NCBI GenBank assembly: GCA_040882465.1 | Contig: JBBEBG010000001.1 | Coordinates: 119,075-183,074 of the forward strand | DNA length: 64,000 nucleotides | Direction of reading: 5' to 3' | Source of the DNA: Gemmatimonadota bacterium | GTDB lineage: Bacteria > Gemmatimonadota > Gemmatimonadetes > Longimicrobiales > Gaopeijiaceae | Part shown: piece after piece, positions 34,391 to 44,196 of the stretch | Numbering within the stretch: the stretch's first letter is position 1 | How the letters are laid out: every line of letters begins with the position of its first letter | Made by a program: the position numbers and the translations under genes | Notes under the pieces: model-generated | What the model was told of the DNA's origin: nothing | The model's input: only the letters and a program-made list of their open reading frames with translations | The model's database searches: none

Positions 34391-35819
34391 GATCGCCTTC
34401 CCCCTCCCCATTGTCGTGCAGGCTGTTACGTCCGTTTCCGTTGCCGCTGCCGTTCCCCTCGGCCCGGAGTTGCGGGGTGTTGATGAAGTACGCCAGGCAG
34501 GCGTCCATCATCGCCTCCTCGGTCAGGATGGGCGGCAGGCTCCGGTATTTTGCCTGGTCGCACACGTCGGCGATCAGGTCTCCCGGATGGCAGGAACGAG
34601 GTTCGATTCCGCGCCTCAGATAGAACTCGTCGAAGACAAGGGTGACTGCGCTCTCCTCGAACTTGATCTCCCTACGGGCGCACATGCGGCGGAAGATCTC
34701 CCCGAACTGTTGCCTCGAAGGATTCGGCATCAGAAGCTTGTACCGGATCCGGCGGAGAAACGCCTCTTCCGCGAGGTCAGCCGGATTCAGGTTGGTCGCG
34801 AAGAAGACCAGACAGTCAAAGGGCACTTCGAGCTTAAAGCCACTCGCGAGCCCGAGGTAGTCAGTTCCCCGGTCCAGCGGGATCATCCACCGGTTGAGGA
34901 GGTCCCGCGGACGCACCCGCTGACGGCCGAAGTCATCGATCACGAAGACGCCCCCGTTCGCCTTCATTTGGGGCGGCGCGGTGTACACGCCCGCCTCGTT
35001 GGTCTGGTGGAGCTCGAGCGCGTCGAGGGTGAGCTCGCCTCCCACGACCACGGCCGGCCTCCTGACTCGCGCGAACCGCGGATCATGCAACGATACGTCC
35101 CGGAGTAGCGCCGAGCGCAACCCTGGCGACAAACCTTCACTTTCGCTCTCAGCAGGATGGTGCACATCCGGATCGTAGATCTGGATCACTTCACCATCCA
35201 TTTCGACGGCGTGCGGAACGTAAATTGCGCCACCCATGATCTGGGACATCGCGAAGGCGATCTCCGTCTTGCCGTTTCCGGGCTGGCCGTAAAGAAAGAT
35301 GGACTTTCCGGAGTTGATCCCGGGCCCGAGACGGTCGATAAATTTCTCGTCCAGAACGAGATGGCTGAGCCCCGCATGAATCCGGTCGCGAGGGATGGGA
35401 TCGTTTCGCACACTCTGCACAGCGATCCACCAGCGATACGCCTCACGCGTGACCGGCGCCGGCCCGACATATCCGTTCGCCTCGCGGAGCTCGCGGGCGC
35501 GGGCACGCCCCTCCCCGGTCAGGTCGAAGACGTAAGACCGACGCCCGTGCCCCTCCACCCCTCGGACCTCGAGGAGGCTCCGCTTCTGGAGGGGAAGGAG
35601 CTGCTCGTCGAGGATCGAGAAGGGGAGCTTGATCCGACCGGCCAGATAGTCCCCGGACCGGGCGCCATCAACGTAAAGGACCTTCAGAACAAGGTCTGAA
35701 ACGAATGTGGCGGACAGGCCCGTCTCGGCCAGGGTCTCCGGTGCGATCGGATACTCCAGCCCTTCGGCTCTTCGGCCGGCGGCCTGCCGATAAGCGTTGC
35801 GAACGATTTCAGTTTGCAT
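34383..35819 (-). CDS. AAA+ ATPase (MoxR/RuvB-like), N-terminal helical domain, Gly/Asn-rich tail
   Basis: 479 residues. I chose MQTEIVRN because GGAGGAAATC precedes it. The N-terminal ~130 residues look like a winged-helix region (RGVEGHGRRSYVFDLTGEG). Walker A GQPGNGKT is at 178-185, Walker B reads GGVFVIDDFGRQRVRPRD, and ATNLNPADL matches sensor 1 followed by FLRRIRYKLLMPNPS. The C-terminal tail GNGSGNGNGRNS resembles the Gly/Asn repeats at the start of CpaE. It heads a three-gene overlapping module directly after the Tad genes; a chaperone-like role in pilus assembly is inference. Confidence 0.85.
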   Translation of the reverse strand: MQTEIVRNAYRQAAGRRAEGLEYPIAPETLAETGLSATFVSDLVLKVLYVDGARSGDYLAGRIKLPFSILDEQLLPLQKRSLLEVRGVEGHGRRSYVFDLTGEGRARARELREANGYVGPAPVTREAYRWWIAVQSVRNDPIPRDRIHAGLSHLVLDEKFIDRLGPGINSGKSIFLYGQPGNGKTEIAFAMSQIMGGAIYVPHAVEMDGEVIQIYDPDVHHPAESESEGLSPGLRSALLRDVSLHDPRFARVRRPAVVVGGELTLDALELHQTNEAGVYTAPPQMKANGGVFVIDDFGRQRVRPRDLLNRWMIPLDRGTDYLGLASGFKLEVPFDCLVFFATNLNPADLAEEAFLRRIRYKLLMPNPSRQQFGEIFRRMCARREIKFEESAVTLVFDEFYLRRGIEPRSCHPGDLIADVCDQAKYRSLPPILTEEAMMDACLAYFINTPQLRAEGNGSGNGNGRNSLHDNGEGEGDHG

Positions 35820-35845
35820 GATTTCCTCCTCCCCGCGCTCCGTGG

Positions 35846-36229
35846 CTACCGCCCGGAGGCTCCCCCCTGTGAGTGCCACTCGATCTCGTCCCCTTCTTCC
35901 GTTCCGCTCCGTCCGATCGCGCCTACCGGAAGCTCGAGTGCAACCCGGGCATTCCCGTGCATTCGTGTCCGGGAACCCGGTGAAAGCTCCGGGTACGAAG
36001 CCACGACGCGCCGCTCCTGATCGAGGAGGAGGACGTCGAGCGCATACTTCATCCCGTACATATGCACTCCCCCGCTCGGAAGGATGAGGAGTCCCTCTCC
36101 TTCCTCGAGCTCCGGATGTCCGAGCAGTCCCTTGAGGCGGCTGAAAAATCCGTCCGCCAGCGCAATCCGGTCACCGAGCAAGTGTCCACGCGTCCGATTC
36201 ACGACCGTCATCGTGTGCTGGGCACCCAT
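35846..36229 (-). CDS. DUF192-family protein
   Basis: 127 residues. The core has FFSRLKGLLGHPELEEGEGLLILPSGGVHMYGMKYALDVLLLDQERRVV, the usual DUF192 strand and loop pattern. Family function is unknown; members often occur near secretion or pilus genes. Its ATG shares one base with the tadC stop codon (TGATG), so it is coupled to the Tad operon. No signal peptide, unlike some family members. Confidence 0.8.
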   Translation of the reverse strand: MGAQHTMTVVNRTRGHLLGDRIALADGFFSRLKGLLGHPELEEGEGLLILPSGGVHMYGMKYALDVLLLDQERRVVASYPELSPGSRTRMHGNARVALELPVGAIGRSGTEEGDEIEWHSQGGASGR

Positions 36230-37170
36230 CAGGGAACGCCCCCCATGACGCCGAAAAGTTCTCCGATCCGGAAGATCGCCGGGCCGAGAATCACGATAAA
36301 AAGCGATGGGAAGATGAAAAGCACGATCGGAATGAGGAGCTTCACGGCGAGTTTGGCTGCCGCCTCCTCCGCCATCTGGCGCCGCCGTGTCCGCGATTCA
36401 TCCGCGTGAATTCGAAGTGCGTGCGCGATCGAGGTCCCGAAACGATCCGTCTGGATCAGCATCGAGACGAAGCTCCGGACCTCCGCGAGCCCGGTGCGGT
36501 CGCCCAGGTGCCGAAGGGCGTCGTCCCGGGGCGTTCCGGCTCGGATCTCCAGGCTAACCAGGACGAATTCCTCCGAAAGGGCGCTGCTCACCCGATCGAT
36601 CTCCTCCCCAACCCGCACCAGGGCTTGATTGAGCCCGAGTCCCGCCTCGACACACACGACCATGAGGTCGAGTGCGTCGGGAAGTGCCCGCTGGAGCTCG
36701 TCCTGGCGCCGGCGCATCTTCCGCTTGACCGCCATGAAGGGGACCATCCACCCGAAAAGGAACCCCGCCGCGACCATGAAGAGGCGGTTCTGTGGCGACA
36801 CTCCGAAGATTGCGGCCGCGACGATCCCCAGGAAAAGAAAGATGGCCGCCAGCGCTACACGAGTCCCCATGAAGATCAGACCGGCACTGGGGTGCCTGAA
36901 TCCGGCATGGAGAAGTGTGTCGCGGAGCTTCTTTTTCCCGGCCGCATTGCTCCCGACGCGCGCCCCAAAAGCCTCGAGGAAGTTTTCGAGCGACTCGCGC
37001 TGGGCCCTCCGGCGACGACGCTCGCGCACCTCCTGCACGCCACCGTTGGTCGCCAGAGACTGAAGCCTCCGGCGGACGAGACGCGTGTCGGACTGCGTCA
37101 CGAGCTGTGAGCCGCCCAAAACGAGCAGCGTCACCGAAATGGCCGTGAGGCCGACGACGAACCAGATCAT
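36229..37170 (-). CDS. tadC: Tad pilus inner-membrane platform protein TadC
   Basis: 313 residues of the GspF/TadC family. About three or four hydrophobic segments, a cytoplasmic loop with MVVCVEAGLGLNQALVRVGEEI and SFVSMLIQTDRFGTSIAHALRIHADESRTRRRQMAEE. Partner of TadB in the platform that works with the CpaF ATPase. It lies 37 bases after tadB. Confidence 0.9.
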   Translation of the reverse strand: MIWFVVGLTAISVTLLVLGGSQLVTQSDTRLVRRRLQSLATNGGVQEVRERRRRRAQRESLENFLEAFGARVGSNAAGKKKLRDTLLHAGFRHPSAGLIFMGTRVALAAIFLFLGIVAAAIFGVSPQNRLFMVAAGFLFGWMVPFMAVKRKMRRRQDELQRALPDALDLMVVCVEAGLGLNQALVRVGEEIDRVSSALSEEFVLVSLEIRAGTPRDDALRHLGDRTGLAEVRSFVSMLIQTDRFGTSIAHALRIHADESRTRRRQMAEEAAAKLAVKLLIPIVLFIFPSLFIVILGPAIFRIGELFGVMGGVP

Positions 37171-37207
37171 TGTGTTTCGTGCAGCTCCCGAGCCGGACTT
37201 CCGGCTC

Positions 37208-38221
37208 CTAGTACTTGATATCCACCATCCGGCGAATCACAAAAAAGGCCATCACCATCATCCCGAGGCCGAGTGCGAGCATCATCCGTCCGAGCGGTTC
37301 GACGAACATGGGGGTCATGTACTCCGGGTTCACCATGTACATCCCGACGGCCGCGACGAACGGCGCGGCCGCGACGACGAGCCCAGTGATCCGTCCATGG
37401 GCGGTCTTCGTCTTCACGTCGCGCTTGAAGCGGAAGCGGCCTCGGATCACGCTCGACAGCCCATCGAGGCTTTCGGCCAGGTTCCCCCCGGACTCGCGCT
37501 GGATGAGGACCGCAGTCACGAGAATCCGCACGTCCACGATGTCCACTCGGTCCGCGAGACCCAGGAGGGCATCCTGGATCGGAAGCCCGAAGCGCTGCTC
37601 TTCGAAGACTTGGCGGAACTCGGATGCAATCGGCTCGGCGCCCTCTTCGGAAACGACTTCGAGCCCGGATGCCAGCGAGTGACCCGCCCGCGCCGCCCGC
37701 GCCAGGAGATCGATCGCATCCGGAAATCCCTCTTCGAATGCGGCGAAGCGCCGGTTCCTCTTGATCTTCAGGAAGCCGATGGGGATGTATCCCCCCAGGG
37801 CTGCCCCCGGGAGCGCCGCGATGAGATTGCCGGTCAGGACGAAGACGATCCCCGCGAGCACCACTGCGATACCGACAGAGGCCACGAGGATCGTCGGGAT
37901 GCTCAGAGCACGGATTCCCGCCTGGTCCAAAAGGCGCTGGAGGTCATCCCGGTGGGGAAGTCGGACCACAATCGCTTCGAGCCAAGGGGGAACCCCACTT
38001 CCTTCCTCCGCACGGAGAAGGCTTCCCGCCTTTCGCGCGTCATCTTTGCCCTTCTGCACACGTGCCGCCGAGATTTCCCGGAGTGCGCGGGATGCGGACT
38101 GCGCCCGCAGCCAGCGGCGCGCTCCCTCCCAGAGGAGTCCGATAGCGACCGTGCCCAGCGCGACGACGATGAAGGCCGTGATCGCGAGGATCAGCCCGCG
38201 AGAATTCAGGAGTTCTGACAT
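37208..38221 (-). CDS. tadB: Tad pilus inner-membrane platform protein TadB
   Basis: 337 residues, GspF/TadB type, with an N-terminal TM (LAITAFIVVALGTVAIGLL), a paired internal TM region and DAIDLLARAARAGHSLASGLEVVSEE plus TAVLIQRESGGNLAESLDGLSSVIRGRFRFKRDVK. It starts 8 bases after cpaF. The C-terminus contains two further TMs. Confidence 0.9.
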   Translation of the reverse strand: MSELLNSRGLILAITAFIVVALGTVAIGLLWEGARRWLRAQSASRALREISAARVQKGKDDARKAGSLLRAEEGSGVPPWLEAIVVRLPHRDDLQRLLDQAGIRALSIPTILVASVGIAVVLAGIVFVLTGNLIAALPGAALGGYIPIGFLKIKRNRRFAAFEEGFPDAIDLLARAARAGHSLASGLEVVSEEGAEPIASEFRQVFEEQRFGLPIQDALLGLADRVDIVDVRILVTAVLIQRESGGNLAESLDGLSSVIRGRFRFKRDVKTKTAHGRITGLVVAAAPFVAAVGMYMVNPEYMTPMFVEPLGRMMLALGLGMMVMAFFVIRRMVDIKY

Positions 38222-38229
38222 GGCGGCTC

Positions 38230-39660
38230 CTACCGGCCCCGCGCCGGCATGTCGGAGAAGAGTGTCTCTTCCAGGTTGATCCCGACCGCCTGGAGCCGTT
38301 CCGCAGCGCGCGGGCGTATCCCTCGTGCCCGGAAAGCTCCCGTAACGGATCCGTCTTCGCCCACGCCCTTCCTCTCGAAGAGGAAGAGGTCCTGCATGGT
38401 GATGACCTCGCCCTCCATCCCGACGACCTCCGAAATGTTCATGACCTTCCTCTTCCCGTCCGAAAGGCGGGAGAGGTGGATCACGATGTCGATGGCCGAC
38501 GCGATCTGCCGGCGCATCGCGGATTCCCCGAGGCTCATTCCGGCCATCTGGATCAGCGTCTCCAGGCGGCCGAGGGCGTCCCGCGGCGAGTTCGCGTGGA
38601 GGGTCGTGATGGACCCGTCGTGCCCGGTATTCATGGCCTGAAGCATGTCGAGGGCCTCGGCGCTCCGGACCTCCCCGACGACGATCCGGTCGGGGCGCAT
38701 GCGGAGGGCATTGATGACGAGCTGGCGCTGGTCCACCTGCCCGCGACCTTCGATGTTCGGCGGACGGGTCTCGAGCCGAACCACGTGGGGCTGACGGAGC
38801 TGGAGCTCCGCCGAGTCCTCGATGGTCACGATTCGTTCGTTCGCGGGAATCGCGTCGGAGAGGACGTTCAGGAAGGTCGTCTTCCCTGAGCCGGTTCCCC
38901 CCGAGATCAGGATGTTCAGTCGAGCTGCCACTGCGGCGCGCAGGAAGGTCAACATGGACTCGCTGATCGAGCCGTTTCGAATGAGATCCTCCGCTGAGAG
39001 CACGTCTCGACGGAACTTACGGATCGAGATGTGAGGACCGTCGAGCGCGAGCGGGGGGATGATCGCGTTCACGCGCGAGCCGTCGCGAAGCCGTGCGTCC
39101 ACCATCGGCGACGAGTCGTCGATACGGCGGCCGACCGCCGACACGATCCGGTCGATTACCTGGAGGAGGTGCTGGTTGTCCCGAAAATTGATGCTCGACT
39201 TGTAGAGGCGACCGTTCCGCTCCACGTACACCGAATTGTAGCCGTTCACCAGGATGTCCGAGATGGACTGGTCCTTGATTAACGGTTCGAGTGGGCCGAG
39301 GCCGAAGATTTCGTGGACCACCTGCTCCACGATTTTCTCCCGCTCCTCCATGTTGAGGGGAGCGCTTTCCGTCGCCAACATCTGGCGGACGATGCGTCCG
39401 ACCTCCGTCTCGGCCTCTTCCTGATTGCGCTCGCTCAGCGAGCTCAGGTTCAGGCGCTCCAGAAGCTTCCGGTGGAGCCTCGTCTTGATTTCCTGGAATT
39501 CGGTGGAGCCTTCGTTCCCTTCCTCGTCGACCCCTTCCGGATTCCAGATGGCCTCGAGAGTCTCCGGGATCGCGGGGAGGTCGGAGGGATTCCAAACCGC
39601 TCCGCGCTCGTGCCCGGGACTGCTCACGGAATTCGTCTTGCCGCGCGCGAACACGCTCAT
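38230..39660 (-). CDS. cpaF: Tad/Flp pilus assembly ATPase CpaF (TadA)
   Basis: 476 residues. Secretion ATPase with an N-terminal helical part, a central [16 protein letters not shown] segment, Walker [11 protein letters not shown] (252-261), Asp/His boxes ([35 protein letters not shown]) and Walker [29 protein letters not shown]. It powers pilus polymerisation at the inner membrane. The ATG overlaps the cpaE stop (ATGA). Confidence 0.96.
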   Translation of the reverse strand: MSVFARGKTNSVSSPGHERGAVWNPSDLPAIPETLEAIWNPEGVDEEGNEGSTEFQEIKTRLHRKLLERLNLSSLSERNQEEAETEVGRIVRQMLATESAPLNMEEREKIVEQVVHEIFGLGPLEPLIKDQSISDILVNGYNSVYVERNGRLYKSSINFRDNQHLLQVIDRIVSAVGRRIDDSSPMVDARLRDGSRVNAIIPPLALDGPHISIRKFRRDVLSAEDLIRNGSISESMLTFLRAAVAARLNILISGGTGSGKTTFLNVLSDAIPANERIVTIEDSAELQLRQPHVVRLETRPPNIEGRGQVDQRQLVINALRMRPDRIVVGEVRSAEALDMLQAMNTGHDGSITTLHANSPRDALGRLETLIQMAGMSLGESAMRRQIASAIDIVIHLSRLSDGKRKVMNISEVVGMEGEVITMQDLFLFERKGVGEDGSVTGAFRARGIRPRAAERLQAVGINLEETLFSDMPARGR

Positions 39661-41021
39661 CGGTTGCTACCCTTGGTTGCGAGCTGCGAAGTGAATCGGG
39701 TCGTTCGGTCCTTTGGGACCTGGCCGCCGCGCTTCCCACTCAACAGGCTACCGAAGAAACCGCCTTTCTCGTCTTCGGAGGGCCCCATCCCGGTAATCCG
39801 CGCGGCAAGCTTTCGGACGTCCTCTCCATATTTCGACTTCTTGTTCAGCACGACGGGCCGCCCTTCGTTGATCGAATCCATGATCGGGCGGTAGTCGTTC
39901 TGGAGAGTGTGGTAGACCTTCATTCCCAGCGTCCGCTCCACTTCGCCCACGCTGATGGGGAGGGAGGGGTTGAAGCGGTTCACGATGGGACGGATCCAGT
40001 TATCGGGTCGTTCCCCGGCGAGTCCCTTCAGAAGGGGAAGCGACCGGGTGACGTTCCGAAGCGACTGGAGATCCGCCGTGCAAAGTAGGTAGATCTGGTC
40101 CGACGCCTCGAAGGCGTTCATGGTGACCGGATTCAGCGTCTTCGGGGCGTCCGCGACGATGTAGTCGTAATGCTCCTTGAGGAAGCCGAGGATCATCCCG
40201 ATCCTTTCGCCGTCCACACTGTGGAAATCCGCCGGCTGATATGGAGCCGAGAGGAGCTCCGTGCCGGATTCGTCGCGCTCGATATATGAGGCTAGGAGTC
40301 CCTCGTCCACGCGGTGATAGTTCCGCACCAGATCCACGCTGCTGAAGCGCGGCTCCATTCCCAGAAGGAGTGCGGTCTCACCCAGCTCGAGATCCAGGTC
40401 GACGATCAAGGTGCGCTTTCGCGTCAACTGATGGATGGCGACCGCGAGATTCACCGCGAAGGTGGTTGCGCCTGAGCCGCCCTTAGGGCTGAATACCGAC
40501 AAAAGCTTTCCGACCTCCGCCCCATTTCCAACCGTGCGTCCGGATTTCCCGGCCTTCTTCTGAAGCCGTTCGATCACGCCGGAAAGGCGGTTGGATTCGA
40601 GCGGCTTCGGGAGAAACTCCTGGATTCCCGCCTGCATCGCCTGGAGGAGGATCTCCGGCGAATCCGCGCTCCCCGACGCCACGATCGCGCGGCCGAGGGC
40701 CGAATCGACGAGGAACTGGGCGAACTTGAGACCGATCTGGGGATCCGACTCGAGATCCACAAAAACGACATCGGGATCGAGGCGGCGTAGAGCCTCCAGG
40801 TGCGAATCCGTGATCGAGGTGAACGGCTCAGCCACCTCGAGCGCCATACGCACGTCGGCCGAGGGCGGAAACATCTCCACCAGCCGTCGTGCGAATTCCG
40901 GGTCCGTGGACACGATGGCGCTAATCAACGCGCTGTGTCCGTTCCCGTTTCCGTTTCCATTGCCGGTGGGGTGTCCGTTCCCCTGGCCGTGTCCCTGTCC
41001 ATTCCCCGATGCGTTCGTCAC
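39657..41021 (-). CDS. cpaE: CpaE/TadZ-type localisation protein, receiver-like plus MinD-like ATPase
   Basis: 454 residues. Residues 1-29 are a Gly/Asn/His low-complexity repeat. Residues about 30-155 form a receiver-like domain (VVFVDLESD). From about 170 a MinD/ParA-like domain follows, with KGGSGATT (180-187), [17 protein letters not shown] and [14 protein letters not shown]. The P-loop has Ala where the catalytic Lys would be, as in many CpaE/TadZ proteins, so ATP turnover is doubtful. It positions the Tad machine at the cell pole in studied species. Confidence 0.92.
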   Translation of the reverse strand: MTNASGNGQGHGQGNGHPTGNGNGNGNGHSALISAIVSTDPEFARRLVEMFPPSADVRMALEVAEPFTSITDSHLEALRRLDPDVVFVDLESDPQIGLKFAQFLVDSALGRAIVASGSADSPEILLQAMQAGIQEFLPKPLESNRLSGVIERLQKKAGKSGRTVGNGAEVGKLLSVFSPKGGSGATTFAVNLAVAIHQLTRKRTLIVDLDLELGETALLLGMEPRFSSVDLVRNYHRVDEGLLASYIERDESGTELLSAPYQPADFHSVDGERIGMILGFLKEHYDYIVADAPKTLNPVTMNAFEASDQIYLLCTADLQSLRNVTRSLPLLKGLAGERPDNWIRPIVNRFNPSLPISVGEVERTLGMKVYHTLQNDYRPIMDSINEGRPVVLNKKSKYGEDVRKLAARITGMGPSEDEKGGFFGSLLSGKRGGQVPKDRTTRFTSQLATKGSNR

Positions 41022-41108
41022 GTCACTACCCCTCTCTTCGAGAACCTCCGGGCGTCCCGGAGTCTGATTCCTGATCCAACCAAGGGCCGTTCGCGAGGCC
41101 CCGTCGCG

Positions 41109-42542
41109 TCAGCGGTCGTTCGTCGCGTCGTTCACTTCGTCCACGGTAGATTCGACCTCCACATCCTGTTCGCTCTCCTCGGCCGGATCTCGCATGAAGC
41201 GCATCCAATCCCAGGTGCCGGGCTCACCAGTCGGAATCTCCGGCACTAGGGCATCCGGACCAACCAGGAAAGGCGTCACGAGAACGAGTAGCTCGGTCTC
41301 GGACTGCTGCACCGCGGTGGAGCGGAAAAGCGCACCCAGGATCGGAATGTCTCCGAGGATCGGGATCTTCCTCACGCTCTCGGTCATCTGGTGATCCAGG
41401 AGTCCAGCGATCGCGAACGTCTGCCCTTCCTGGATCTCGACCACCGTGCTCGCACGGCGGGAGAGGAGGACAGGGATCTGGAACCCCGAGATCTCGAGAC
41501 CGCCCGAAAAGTCGAGGGTCGAGACCTCGGGCTGGACCGACATCCGAATGGCGCCCGCGTTCGTGATTTCGGGCGTGAAGCTCAACCGGATCCCGAATTC
41601 GCGGAATTCGATACTCACACCACCGGCTGCGGCGCCCCCCTGCACGACCGGGAAGGGGAACTCCCCACCCGCCAGGAAGGAGGCCGTCTCGCCCGGAAGG
41701 GTCATGAGGTTCGGCTCGGCGAGACTCTTGAAACTCCCCTCCGTCTGGAGCGCTTGGATCAGCGCGGAGACATTCGACTGCTTGTGGAAGAGGAAAAAGT
41801 TGACCGCGTCGGAGAACGTCTGGTCGGGCCCCGGAGGGTCGTTCAGAAGGTTCCCGCTGGGCGGCACGACGCCCCCCGGCGAGAGGATCCCCTCATCGTC
41901 CCCGCGGAGGTTGAATGGATCGACCCGCACGATGTGCGCGCCGAGGTCGCGAATGGCGTTTCGACTCACTTCCGCGAAGCGAACCTGCAGGAGCACCTGT
42001 CCTCGGTCCGGGACCTGGATGTAGTCCACCACCTGCGCGTCGCCCTCCAGGCTCGTGGCCAGCGCGAAAGCGCGCGCAGCCGCGACCGAATTCATGGTCT
42101 CGCCGGAGAGAATCAGGGTGTTTCCGACCGCGGTCACTTCGAACGACTCGTCCGGGAAAACCCGGGTGAACTCGCTCTGAAGGCTCGCCGCATCCCTGGT
42201 GACTCGCACTGAGTAGCTCGTGCGGACGCCGTTGATGTCCCAGAAGAGAAGCGTCGTCGTGCCGGGGGTAACCCCGTTCACCACAATCTCCTGGGCGGAA
42301 ACGGGGACCACATCCGCGATTGCGGGATCCCCGATCAGTATTCTCTGGAGAATGACCGGATGCGCGACCACGATGGAGTTTCCTCTCGCCACGGTCAGCT
42401 GCTGCATCTGCTGCGCTTGGGACCCTTCAGGGAGCGTCAGGAAAGCGAACCCTAGGAGCGCCCACCTCCACCCCACGCACCTACGTGCGTGTCCGCGACC
42501 AATCCCGCGTGGGAGTCGCGAATTCCTCTCTGCCTCTCTCAC
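41109..42542 (-). CDS. cpaC: Tad/Flp pilus secretin CpaC (RcpA)
   Basis: 477 residues. Signal peptide with hydrophobic core ALLGFAFLTLPEG and likely cleavage after SQAQ. An N-terminal pilus-assembly domain (LTVARGNSIVVAHP, IVVNGVTPGTTTLLFWD) precedes the secretin core with RVRFAEVSRNAIRDLGAH-like text, SFKSLAEPNLMTLPGETASFLAGGEFPFPV and the C-terminal VRKIPILGDIPILGALFRSTAV. It forms the outer-membrane channel. It overlaps cpaB by 4 bases. Confidence 0.94.
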   Translation of the reverse strand: MREAERNSRLPRGIGRGHARRCVGWRWALLGFAFLTLPEGSQAQQMQQLTVARGNSIVVAHPVILQRILIGDPAIADVVPVSAQEIVVNGVTPGTTTLLFWDINGVRTSYSVRVTRDAASLQSEFTRVFPDESFEVTAVGNTLILSGETMNSVAAARAFALATSLEGDAQVVDYIQVPDRGQVLLQVRFAEVSRNAIRDLGAHIVRVDPFNLRGDDEGILSPGGVVPPSGNLLNDPPGPDQTFSDAVNFFLFHKQSNVSALIQALQTEGSFKSLAEPNLMTLPGETASFLAGGEFPFPVVQGGAAAGGVSIEFREFGIRLSFTPEITNAGAIRMSVQPEVSTLDFSGGLEISGFQIPVLLSRRASTVVEIQEGQTFAIAGLLDHQMTESVRKIPILGDIPILGALFRSTAVQQSETELLVLVTPFLVGPDALVPEIPTGEPGTWDWMRFMRDPAEESEQDVEVESTVDEVNDATNDR

Positions 42543-43414
42543 GAGCCACCTCCTCCGCTTGCCTCAAGGGTACGATCTACATCGGACGTCGAACGCTCGG
42601 GTCCGCGATATACTTCGAGCTGCAACTGCGTCGGCGCCTGGGGCGCCGGGGTCGTGGCGGCCGGGCGCGGCGCAGTGGACCTTACCACCGGCTGCGGGCG
42701 ACCCGCGATGACCTGACTCGCCGTGATTCCGGGAGTGGACACCGAGTCCATGTCGAGGGGGTTTCTGAGGGCAAGCTGGAGACGCCCGTTCGAGTGTGAA
42801 ATGGCGAGCTGCTCGGCTTGGTCCGGAGCTACGAGAACCGTGACGACCGCGACCTCCACCGGATTCCCATCGGGGTCCCGCTCGAGCGACTGCCCGGCCG
42901 AAACCACTTCGATGTTCTGGAGCACGAGGCGCGTCTGCGCCTCGTCGCTCGATCCGGTCCGATCCATCGTTACGACCACGTCCACGCGGGTCCCCGGAAG
43001 GACGAAGCCGGCGACGCCGACCACCTCGTCCACGCGAACCGACATGGCGCGTTTCCCTTGAGGAATCATGATCGGCATCCCGCCGCCCGATTCCACGCTG
43101 GCCAATTTCTCAGAGAGGAGCGGCTCGTTCGTCCGGACGGGCTGCAGGAGCCCCCGTCCAAGCACGTCCGCGGCCGAAGTGCTGTAGCCCGCGGGGAGGT
43201 GGCTCGCCGGCCACTCCACCATGGTCACGTCTTCCGGCCCCAAGAGAGTCCCGGCGTTCATGTCTCGGGCGGCAACCGCGACACTCGTCATGCCCGTCTC
43301 CGCCGCCTGAGCCACGTTCGACTCGGGAGTTCGGAGCACGCGCATGGCGAGGAGAGCCGCAGCTCCCCCGGCCGCCACCGCCAGGATCAGTAATATCATT
43401 GCCTGTCTTCGCAT
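42539..43414 (-). CDS. cpaB: Tad/Flp pilus assembly protein CpaB (RcpC), SAF domain
   Basis: 291 residues. N-terminal signal anchor (ILLILAVAAGGAAALLAMRV), a SAF domain SVAVAARDMNAGTLLGPEDVTMVEWP and the RcpC domain with IPQGKRAMSVRVDEVVGVAGFVLPGTRVDVVVTM. The C-terminal ~60 residues are Ala/Pro/Thr-rich and non-conserved. A periplasmic partner of the secretin. Confidence 0.92.
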   Translation of the reverse strand: MRRQAMILLILAVAAGGAAALLAMRVLRTPESNVAQAAETGMTSVAVAARDMNAGTLLGPEDVTMVEWPASHLPAGYSTSAADVLGRGLLQPVRTNEPLLSEKLASVESGGGMPIMIPQGKRAMSVRVDEVVGVAGFVLPGTRVDVVVTMDRTGSSDEAQTRLVLQNIEVVSAGQSLERDPDGNPVEVAVVTVLVAPDQAEQLAISHSNGRLQLALRNPLDMDSVSTPGITASQVIAGRPQPVVRSTAPRPAATTPAPQAPTQLQLEVYRGPERSTSDVDRTLEASGGGGS

Positions 43415-43546
43415 GGCCCTTTCCGGTTCGTGTCAACCACTCGCTTCTTTTCCCGATGCCGGCTGGCATCGTGGACGCCTCCCACGGCGTTGCCACCTTC
43501 CCCTACCCTTCCCCTCCACGACCATGAGGGCGGGACTCCCCGGGTC

Positions 43547-44077
43547 TCAGAAAAACCAGGCGAAGACCGCACCCGCCGAAATCGCCAGTGCGTACGGAAC
43601 GGTCACCGCACCGGCTGAGTGAATCGTGAGCCAACCGTCCGAATCCCCCTTCTTCCATCCCGTGAGCGTTCCACGGCCGAGCGTCATCGCCATGAAGAAG
43701 AGATTCCTGAACGTCCGACCCACTGCGCGGCGTCGAATCATCTCCACGGCCGCGAGAACTCCGCCCACCAGCGCCATCGCGATGAATCCGCTGACCAGGC
43801 GCTGCGGACCCAAAAACGCACCGAATGCCGTGAGGAGCTTGACGTCCCCACCCCCCAACCCTCCCACCAGAAAAAGCGGAAGAGCGAAGAGGAAGCAGAT
43901 CGCCGCGCCCGCCAGCGCCATCCCGACCCCGGGGAGTCCATCCGCCAGTCCCATGAGAACCGCGAAGCCCAGGGAAGGGATCGTGAGCGCGTTCGGCACC
44001 CGCCGTTCGCGGAGATCGAACCATGACGCTGTGATAGCCACCAGGATCAGTGTCCCGCCGATCATCCATTCGAACAC
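43547..44077 (-). CDS. cpaA: Prepilin peptidase CpaA/TadV
   Basis: 176 residues from a GTG start with AGGAGG seven bases upstream. Polytopic A24-type aspartyl protease with the first catalytic Asp near WFDLRERRVPNALT and the second in GGLGGGDVKLLTAFGAFLG. It cleaves the Flp leader. It lies between cpaB and flp, the standard place. A longer upstream frame that would overlap flp was rejected. Confidence 0.92.
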   Translation of the reverse strand: MFEWMIGGTLILVAITASWFDLRERRVPNALTIPSLGFAVLMGLADGLPGVGMALAGAAICFLFALPLFLVGGLGGGDVKLLTAFGAFLGPQRLVSGFIAMALVGGVLAAVEMIRRRAVGRTFRNLFFMAMTLGRGTLTGWKKGDSDGWLTIHSAGAVTVPYALAISAGAVFAWFF

Positions 44078-44196
44078 GTCGTTTCCTCCTGGACTGCACC
44101 TACGAGAGTCTGCCAGACTGCCCAGCGGCCAGAACGGAAGACCGGAAAGGCCTCCCTCATCCTGACCGCTGGGCCGCCAGAGGCACACGTGATGCG

